Assembly (NCBI RefSeq): GCF_006494775.1
Contig: NZ_CP041146.1
Location: forward strand, 5,446,001-5,510,000
Length of the DNA stretch: 64,000 bases
Direction of reading: 5' to 3'
DNA from: Nocardioides humi
GTDB taxonomy: Bacteria; Actinomycetota; Actinomycetes; Propionibacteriales; Nocardioidaceae
In this document: positions 58,950 to 64,000 of the stretch, one piece after another
Layout: each line of letters begins with the position of its first letter
Position numbering within the stretch: the stretch's first letter is position 1
Translations under genes and position numbers: made by a program
Notes under the pieces: model-generated
Told to the model about the DNA's origin: nothing
The model's input: the letters and a program-made list of their open reading frames with translations, nothing else
The model's database searches: none

Positions 58950-60005
58950 GTGATCAAGTACCTCGGCTCGAAGCGCACGCTCGTGCCCGTGCTGGGGGAG
59001 CTCGCCGTCGCGACGGGGGCCCGCACCGCCGTCGACCTGTTCACCGGTACGACGCGCGTCGCCCAGGAGCTCAAGCGCCGGGGGCTGCACGTGACCGCGG
59101 CCGACCTGGCGTCGTACTCGGCGGTGCTGAGCGACTGCTTCGTCGCCACCGACGCCACCGACGTCGACGAGACCGCGCTCGACGCCGAGCTCACGCGCCT
59201 CGCGGCCCTGCCGGGCGAGCGGGGCTACGTGACCGCGACCTTCTGCGAGCAGGCGCGCTTCTTCCAGCCGCGCAACGGCCGCCGGATCGACGCGATCCGG
59301 GATGCGATCGAGCGCGACCACCCGCCCGGCAGCCCGCTGCGCCCGCTGCTGCTGACCAGCCTGATCCTCGCCGCCGACCGGGTCGACTCGACGACCGGCG
59401 TGCAGATGGCCTACCTCAAGCAGTGGGCGCCCCGCTCCCACGCCGACCTCGACCTCCGGCGCCCCGCGCTGCTGTCCGGGCCGGGCCGGACCGTCCACGG
59501 CGACGCGATGACCGTGGTCGACGACCTGGCCCCGGTCGACCTCGCGTACGTCGACCCGCCGTACAACCAGCACCGCTACTTCGCGAACTACCACATCTGG
59601 GAGACCCTGGTCCGCTGGGACGCACCCGAGCACTACGGCATCGCGTGCAAGCGCGTCGACGTCCGTGAGCGGCGCAGCGTCTTCAACAACCGGCGCGCGA
59701 TGCCCGGCGCGCTCGCGGACCTGCTCGGCCGGCTGCGCGCCGAGGTCGTGCTGGTCTCCTACAACGACGAGTCCTGGGTGACGCCCGACGAGATGACCCG
59801 CTGGCTGCACGACGCCGGCCACGCGCGCGTCGAGGTGCTGGCCTTCGACAGCAAGCGGTACGTCGGCGCGCAGATCGGCATCCACAACGGCGCCGGCGAG
59901 CGGGTCGGTCGGGTGGGGCGGCTGCGCAACGTCGAGTACGTCTTCGTCGCCGGCCCCGCCGACCGGGTGGAGGCCGCGGTCCGCACCCGCGATTCCCGGG
60001 ACTGA
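58950..60005 (+). CDS. D12-class N6-adenine DNA methyltransferase
   Basis: The 351-residue protein has MIKYLGSKRTLVPVL, the AdoMet motif DLFTGTTRVAQEL (about residues 29-41) and the catalytic DPPYNQHRY (about 197-205). It methylates adenine N6 in a target site not deducible here. No restriction endonuclease gene is adjacent, so it may be a solitary methylase. GTG start. Confidence 0.88.
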   Translation: MIKYLGSKRTLVPVLGELAVATGARTAVDLFTGTTRVAQELKRRGLHVTAADLASYSAVLSDCFVATDATDVDETALDAELTRLAALPGERGYVTATFCEQARFFQPRNGRRIDAIRDAIERDHPPGSPLRPLLLTSLILAADRVDSTTGVQMAYLKQWAPRSHADLDLRRPALLSGPGRTVHGDAMTVVDDLAPVDLAYVDPPYNQHRYFANYHIWETLVRWDAPEHYGIACKRVDVRERRSVFNNRRAMPGALADLLGRLRAEVVLVSYNDESWVTPDEMTRWLHDAGHARVEVLAFDSKRYVGAQIGIHNGAGERVGRVGRLRNVEYVFVAGPADRVEAAVRTRDSRD

Positions 60006-60021
60006 CCGGGCCTGACCGGGG

Positions 60022-60987
60022 TCAGCGGGCCGTCGCGTCGGCGATGAGCAGCCGGTCGTCGTCCTGGACGAGGAAGAGCGTGATCTCCTCGGTGCGCGAG
60101 CCCCCGCCGGCCAGCCGGTAGCGATAGGTGTAGGTCACCGACATCGCCTCCGGGTCGGCGCTGATGTCGAGGATCTGCGGATCGCGGATGGCGCCCCACA
60201 CCTCGCGGTAGCGCGGACTGCGCTGCTGGTAGGCCGGCGTCAGCCAGGCGAACCCGGCGGCCGGGTCGCCGCTCGCGGTGACGACGTAGTCGCGGGCGAA
60301 GACCTCCAGCTCCGCGGCCGTCGGCGGGGTGGGACTCTCGGACGGCTCGACGGTCGTCGGCTCCTCCTCGGGCTCGGCGCTCGTCGCGCCCGAGGTCTCC
60401 GGCCGGGTGCGCGGCGCCTCGTCGTCGCCCCCGGAGAACAGCAGCGCCGCCCCCGCCAGCCCGAGCAGCGCGATCACCGCCACGCCGCCGAGCACCAGCC
60501 GCGCGGCACCGATCCGCCGCCGCTCCGCCGGCGGGTCGACCCGGGCGCGCAGGTAGTCGGCCACCTCGGCGGCCGACGGCCGCTCGCGGGGGTCGGCCCG
60601 CAGGCCGAGCTCCACCAGCGGCCCCAGCCATCCCGTCGTCCGCGGTACGACGAGCGGCGTGCCGTACGCCTCGGGCGGGTGTCCGGTGGTGACGTGCAGC
60701 AGCACGGCCGCCAGCGACCACACGTCGTCGGCCGGCTGCGGCCGCAGGCCCATCGCGAGCTCGGGCGGGGTGAACGACGGGTCCGGCACGGCCACGGTGC
60801 GGTCGAGGAGGACGGCGCGGCCGCTCTCGTCGACCTCGATCGCCGCCGGCGAGACCGCGCCGTGCAGGCCGGAGGCGGCGTGGACCGAGGCGAGGGAGTC
60901 GGCCACCGGCAGCAGCAGCCGCGCGGCGTCGTCGGGCTCCAGGACGCCGTGCGTACGGACCCGGTGGGCCAGCCGCACGTCGTCCAT
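60022..60987 (-). CDS. Membrane-anchored pseudokinase
   Basis: The 321-residue protein resembles the C-lobe of a bacterial Ser/Thr kinase but lacks the Gly-rich loop and Lys of the N-lobe. The HRD motif is degenerate (LHGAVSPAAIEV) and DFG is replaced (LLDRTVAVPD). A membrane helix (about residues 168-188), an acidic Pro/Thr linker and an extracellular domain (EVFARDYVVTASGDPAAGFA) follow, similar to the next gene's. It probably regulates or partners the active kinase 11 bases away. Confidence 0.78.
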   Translation of the reverse strand: MDDVRLAHRVRTHGVLEPDDAARLLLPVADSLASVHAASGLHGAVSPAAIEVDESGRAVLLDRTVAVPDPSFTPPELAMGLRPQPADDVWSLAAVLLHVTTGHPPEAYGTPLVVPRTTGWLGPLVELGLRADPRERPSAAEVADYLRARVDPPAERRRIGAARLVLGGVAVIALLGLAGAALLFSGGDDEAPRTRPETSGATSAEPEEEPTTVEPSESPTPPTAAELEVFARDYVVTASGDPAAGFAWLTPAYQQRSPRYREVWGAIRDPQILDISADPEAMSVTYTYRYRLAGGGSRTEEITLFLVQDDDRLLIADATAR

Positions 60988-60998
60988 GGCCCAGAAGG

Positions 60999-62312
60999 CT
61001 ACCCAGCCGCGGAGTCGGCGCCGTCGATCAAGAGCACGCCGTCCTGCTCGACCAGCCGCAGGGTGACCCGCTCCGTCACCCGTCCCTTCCCGGGGAGGCC
61101 GTAGGAGTAGCGGTAGGTGACGGTCATCGCCGCGGGGTCGGCGGTCACGTCCAGGATCGTCGGGTTGCGCATCGCTCCCCAGAAGTCGGCGTAGCCGGGG
61201 CTGGCCGCCTGGTAGGCCGGCGTCAGCATCGCGAACCCCTGCGCCGGGTCGCTGTGCGCGGTGTCGACGTACTCCTGCGCGAACGTGGTCAGCCGGTCCG
61301 CCGTCGGCGCGGTGGGCGACGGAGCGGCCGGGCTGCTGGAGGTCGCGGTGGACCGGGCGGCCGGCGTCCCGTCGTCGCCGTCCGGACGGAGGAGCAGCAC
61401 GGCCACGACGAGCACGACGACGACGGCGGCCGCGGCGGCGACGACGCCGGCCCGGCTCCGGTTCCCGCCCCTGGCGGGCGGTGCAGCCGGGAGCTCGGTG
61501 GTCCGCTCCGCCACGACCGCGGTCCCGGCGAGATGATCGCGCACCTCGGCCATCGCCGGCCGGGACTGCGGATCCTTCGCCATCGCCCGCGCGAGCAGCG
61601 GTCCCAACCACTCCGCGTCGGGCACGACCGGCGGGTCCTCGTGGGCGATCCGGTAGACCACGGCCAGCGGGCCGTTGTCCCGGTCGTCGCGGTGGTACGG
61701 CGGCCGCCCGGTCAGCAGGTGCACGAGCGTCGCTCCCAGGGACCAGACGTCGCTGGCCGGCGTCGCGTGCCCGCCGGTCGCCACCTCGGGCGCCAGGTAG
61801 GCGGGGGAGCCGGTCACCAGCCCGGTGCGGGTGAGGGTCGCGTCGTCCGAGCCCCGGGCGATGCCGAAGTCCGTGAGCTTCGCGCCCTCCGGGCCGGCCA
61901 GGATGTTCGACGGCTTCACGTCGCGGTGCACGATCCCGAGTGCGTGGGCCTGGGCGAGCGCGTCGGCCACCGGCGCCAGCAGTGCCGCCGCGTCGTCGGG
62001 GGAGAGCGGCGCGTCCCGGACGACGGTCGAGAGCGCGCGCCCGTCGACGTACTCCATGACGAGCCAGGCGCCGCCGTCGGTCGTCACCAGGTCGTAGACC
62101 GCCACCACGCTCGGGTGCCCCAGCTGCGCGGCCAGTCGGGCCTCGCGCTCCGCACGGACGGCGTCGCTCCCGAGTCCGGACGCGGAGCCGAGGCGCTTGA
62201 GCGCGACGCGCCGGCCGAGCACCTCGTCGTACGCCGACCACACCGCGCCGTTCGCGCCGCGCCCGATCTCGCGCTCGAGGGTGTACCGCCCCGCTACCCG
62301 TTGACTGGTCAT
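60999..62312 (-). CDS. PknB-type Ser/Thr protein kinase
   Basis: The 437-residue protein has a complete kinase domain: IGRGANGAVWSAYD, catalytic Lys in VALKRL, HRDVKPSN, DFGIARG and APEV, then a juxtamembrane linker, one membrane helix (about residues 285-307) and an extracellular domain of about 110 residues homologous to that of the pseudokinase. Such domains sense cell-envelope cues. It is divergent from tyrS. Confidence 0.92.
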   Translation of the reverse strand: MTSQRVAGRYTLEREIGRGANGAVWSAYDEVLGRRVALKRLGSASGLGSDAVRAEREARLAAQLGHPSVVAVYDLVTTDGGAWLVMEYVDGRALSTVVRDAPLSPDDAAALLAPVADALAQAHALGIVHRDVKPSNILAGPEGAKLTDFGIARGSDDATLTRTGLVTGSPAYLAPEVATGGHATPASDVWSLGATLVHLLTGRPPYHRDDRDNGPLAVVYRIAHEDPPVVPDAEWLGPLLARAMAKDPQSRPAMAEVRDHLAGTAVVAERTTELPAAPPARGGNRSRAGVVAAAAAVVVVLVVAVLLLRPDGDDGTPAARSTATSSSPAAPSPTAPTADRLTTFAQEYVDTAHSDPAQGFAMLTPAYQAASPGYADFWGAMRNPTILDVTADPAAMTVTYRYSYGLPGKGRVTERVTLRLVEQDGVLLIDGADSAAG

Positions 62313-62427
62313 CGTCCTCGCAACGTACCCGCGTCCACCGAGGAGAGCCCAGTGCGCCGTCCGCGAGCCGATGGGGCACCCTTGTGACGGGACCAGCCCA
62401 CCTCAGACCCGAACGGAGAGGACCGAC

Positions 62428-63699
62428 GTGTCCGTCGACACCACGCTTCTGGACGACCTCGAGTGGCGCGGCCTGCTGGCCGAGTCCACCGACCGCGACG
62501 CGCTGCGCACGGCGCTGAGCGAGGGGAGCGTCCGGTTCTACGTGGGCTTCGACCCGACCGCGCCGAGCCTCCACATGGGCAACCTGGTCCAGATCGTCAC
62601 CGCCATGCGGCTCCAGCGCGCCGGCCACACGCCGTTCGCGCTCGTCGGCGGCGCGACCGGGATGATCGGCGACCCCCGCGACTCCGGCGAGCGGACCCTG
62701 AACTCGCTCGACACGGTGCGTGAGTGGACCGACCGGGTGCGCGGCCAGATCGAGCCGTTCCTGTCCTTCGAGGGCGAGAACGCCGCCACCATGGTCAACA
62801 ACCACGACTGGACCGCGGGCCTGTCGGTCATCGACTTCCTCCGCGACATCGGCAAGCACTTCCCGGTCAACCGGATGCTGGCCCGCGAGACGGTACGCCG
62901 CCGGCTCGAGTCCGGCATCAGCTACACCGAGTTCTCCTACGTGCTGCTGCAGTCGATGGACTTCCTGACCCTCTACCGCGAGCGCGGCGTCACCCTGCAG
63001 TTCGGCGGCTCCGACCAGTGGGGCAATCTCACCGGCGGCGTCGAGCTGATCCGCCGGGCCGAGGGCGCGACCGCCCACGCCTTCGCCACGCCGCTGATCA
63101 CGAAGGCGGACGGCACCAAGTACGGCAAGACCGAGGGCGGGGCCCTGTGGCTCGACGCGGAGATGATGCCGCCGTACGCCTTCCACCAGTTCTGGCTCAA
63201 CGTCGAGGACGAGAAGGTCGGCGAGCTGCTGCGCGTCTTCACCTTCCTCCCGCGCGCGGAGATCGAGGCGCTGGAGGCACGGCACGCGGAGAAGCCGTTC
63301 CTGCGCGAGGCGCAGAAGGTGCTGGCCGACGAGGTCACCACGCTCGTGCACGGCGCCGCCGAGACCGAGGGCGCCAAGGCGGCGGCCCAGGCGCTCTTCG
63401 GCAGCGGTGACGTCACCGCGCTGTCGGCCGCCACGCTGGAGGCGGCGCTCGGCGAGGCGGGGACGGTCGACGTCGACGGCAGCGCCGGCGTCCCCGACGT
63501 CGTCGAGCTGCTCACCCTCACCGGCCTGGCGAAGTCCAAGGGCGAGGCGCGGCGCACCGTCGCCGAGGGCGGCGCGTACGTCAACAACGACCGGGTCGAC
63601 GACCCCGAGCACGTGCCCGCCGCGAGCGACCTGATCGCCGGGTCCTGGCTGGTCCTGCGGCGCGGGAAGAAGCGGTTCGCGGGCGTGCGCGTGCGCTGA
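62428..63699 (+). CDS. tyrS: Tyrosyl-tRNA synthetase
   Basis: The 423-residue class I synthetase has the HIGH-equivalent PSLHMGNLVQ (about residues 47-56), the binding segment GGSDQWGNLTGG, the KMSKS-equivalent KYGKTEGG, and a C-terminal S4 RNA-binding domain (SKGEARRTVAEGGAYVNNDR). It charges tRNA-Tyr. GTG start at 62428 after GGAGAGGA. It lies just upstream of the rRNA operon leader. Confidence 0.95.
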   Translation: MSVDTTLLDDLEWRGLLAESTDRDALRTALSEGSVRFYVGFDPTAPSLHMGNLVQIVTAMRLQRAGHTPFALVGGATGMIGDPRDSGERTLNSLDTVREWTDRVRGQIEPFLSFEGENAATMVNNHDWTAGLSVIDFLRDIGKHFPVNRMLARETVRRRLESGISYTEFSYVLLQSMDFLTLYRERGVTLQFGGSDQWGNLTGGVELIRRAEGATAHAFATPLITKADGTKYGKTEGGALWLDAEMMPPYAFHQFWLNVEDEKVGELLRVFTFLPRAEIEALEARHAEKPFLREAQKVLADEVTTLVHGAAETEGAKAAAQALFGSGDVTALSAATLEAALGEAGTVDVDGSAGVPDVVELLTLTGLAKSKGEARRTVAEGGAYVNNDRVDDPEHVPAASDLIAGSWLVLRRGKKRFAGVRVR

Positions 63700-63734
63700 C
63701 CCGGAGCCTGTGGCCCGGGTCACGTCGCTCCGAT

Positions 63735-63763
63735 TTGTGCTTCGGCGGCGGAGTCCGTAATGT
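63735..63763 (+). promoter_or_regulatory. rRNA operon promoter
   Basis: TTGTGC (63735-63740) and TAATGT (63758-63763) are separated by 17 bases, a good sigma-A promoter, with no coding sequence following for at least 230 bases. Confidence 0.65.
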
Positions 63764-64000
63764 TCTCTTCGTCGCCGGGTGCGGCGGGAAGCAAGACGGC
63801 GGTCAGCCGGAGGGCTTCCGGCCCCGCGACCACCACGTCTCGAACTCCTGTTCGGGCGCCGGTCAGAAAAGCAAGCCTTGCGGGTTTGGTACAGACCGGG
63901 GTCACGGTCGAGGAAGTCGCGGACTGCATCAGCTCGAGGACGAACCGGCGACGGGGAACCTCGGAGCGTGTGATGTTTGAGAACTCAACAGTGTGTCATG
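63764..64000 (+). other. rRNA operon leader (partial)
   Basis: No gene is seen in the last 300 bases. The end contains TTTGAGAACTCAACAGTGTG, the conserved element found shortly upstream of 16S rRNA in many actinobacteria and tied to leader processing or antitermination. The 16S gene itself should begin just past the window. Confidence 0.75.

Overview
The window is high-GC chromosomal DNA of an actinobacterium, most likely Nocardioides or a close relative in the Nocardioidaceae. I base this on codon use, the housekeeping order glyS-lipoprotein-dusB and dgt-dnaG-tRNA-Asn, and tyrS just upstream of a typical actinobacterial rRNA-operon leader. The taxon is an inference; no 16S sequence is in the window.

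Layout. (1) 1-16.6 kb is core chromosome: end of glyS, a lipoprotein, dusB, a secreted M15-like peptidase, a dienelactone-hydrolase-like enzyme with a divergent XRE regulator, a patatin-like protein, a NicO nickel/cobalt transporter with a His-Gly run, a beta-lactamase-fold hydrolase, dgt, an L,D-transpeptidase, dnaG and tRNA-Asn. (2) 16.67-33.25 kb is integrated element 1, in the 3' end of tRNA-Asn, bounded by 27-bp direct repeats. A tyrosine integrase sits at the right end. A long leftward, translationally coupled gene chain carries an excisionase-like protein, a Toprim protein, a RepA-like ATPase with an iteron cluster, a TerS-like protein, a tape-measure-like protein and a proteasome-like Ntn hydrolase. 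The left arm is rightward cargo. (3) 33.3-46.2 kb is chromosome again: a large M14 carboxypeptidase and a two-component system followed by a MacAB-like ABC export operon with two adaptor proteins. (4) 46.28-57.37 kb is integrated element 2, inserted in the anticodon loop of a tRNA(CAU) gene. It splits that gene and carries its own intact tRNA(CAU). It encodes a tyrosine integrase, a serine recombinase, a TerS-like protein, a RepA-like ATPase homologous to that of element 1, a Toprim primase and one major-capsid-like protein. (5) 57.4-64 kb is core: PIG-L deacetylase, DUF72, an adenine methylase, a pseudokinase/kinase pair, tyrS and the rRNA promoter and leader.

How it fits together. Neither element has a complete phage gene set (no large terminase, portal or lysis module is recognisable) and neither has a conjugation ATPase. 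Both have integration, excision and replication modules plus a few packaging or virion genes. That is the profile of phage satellites, and the two share a related helicase with GGGGA-type repeats at the 3' end of its gene. This is the main candidate for a new system. Other notable signals are a four-arm interleaved inverted repeat (possible pseudoknot or switch RNA) in element 2, a LexA-box-controlled small gene in element 1, and a 168-bp inverted-repeat element in the chromosome.

Caution: at least six genes (dusB, dnaG, the Ntn hydrolase, a proline-rich membrane protein, an efflux adaptor and a phosphotransferase) show apparent one-base deletions, most of them at or beside G or C runs and all of the same sign. 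This is more likely sequencing or assembly error than biology. I give those genes merged coordinates.
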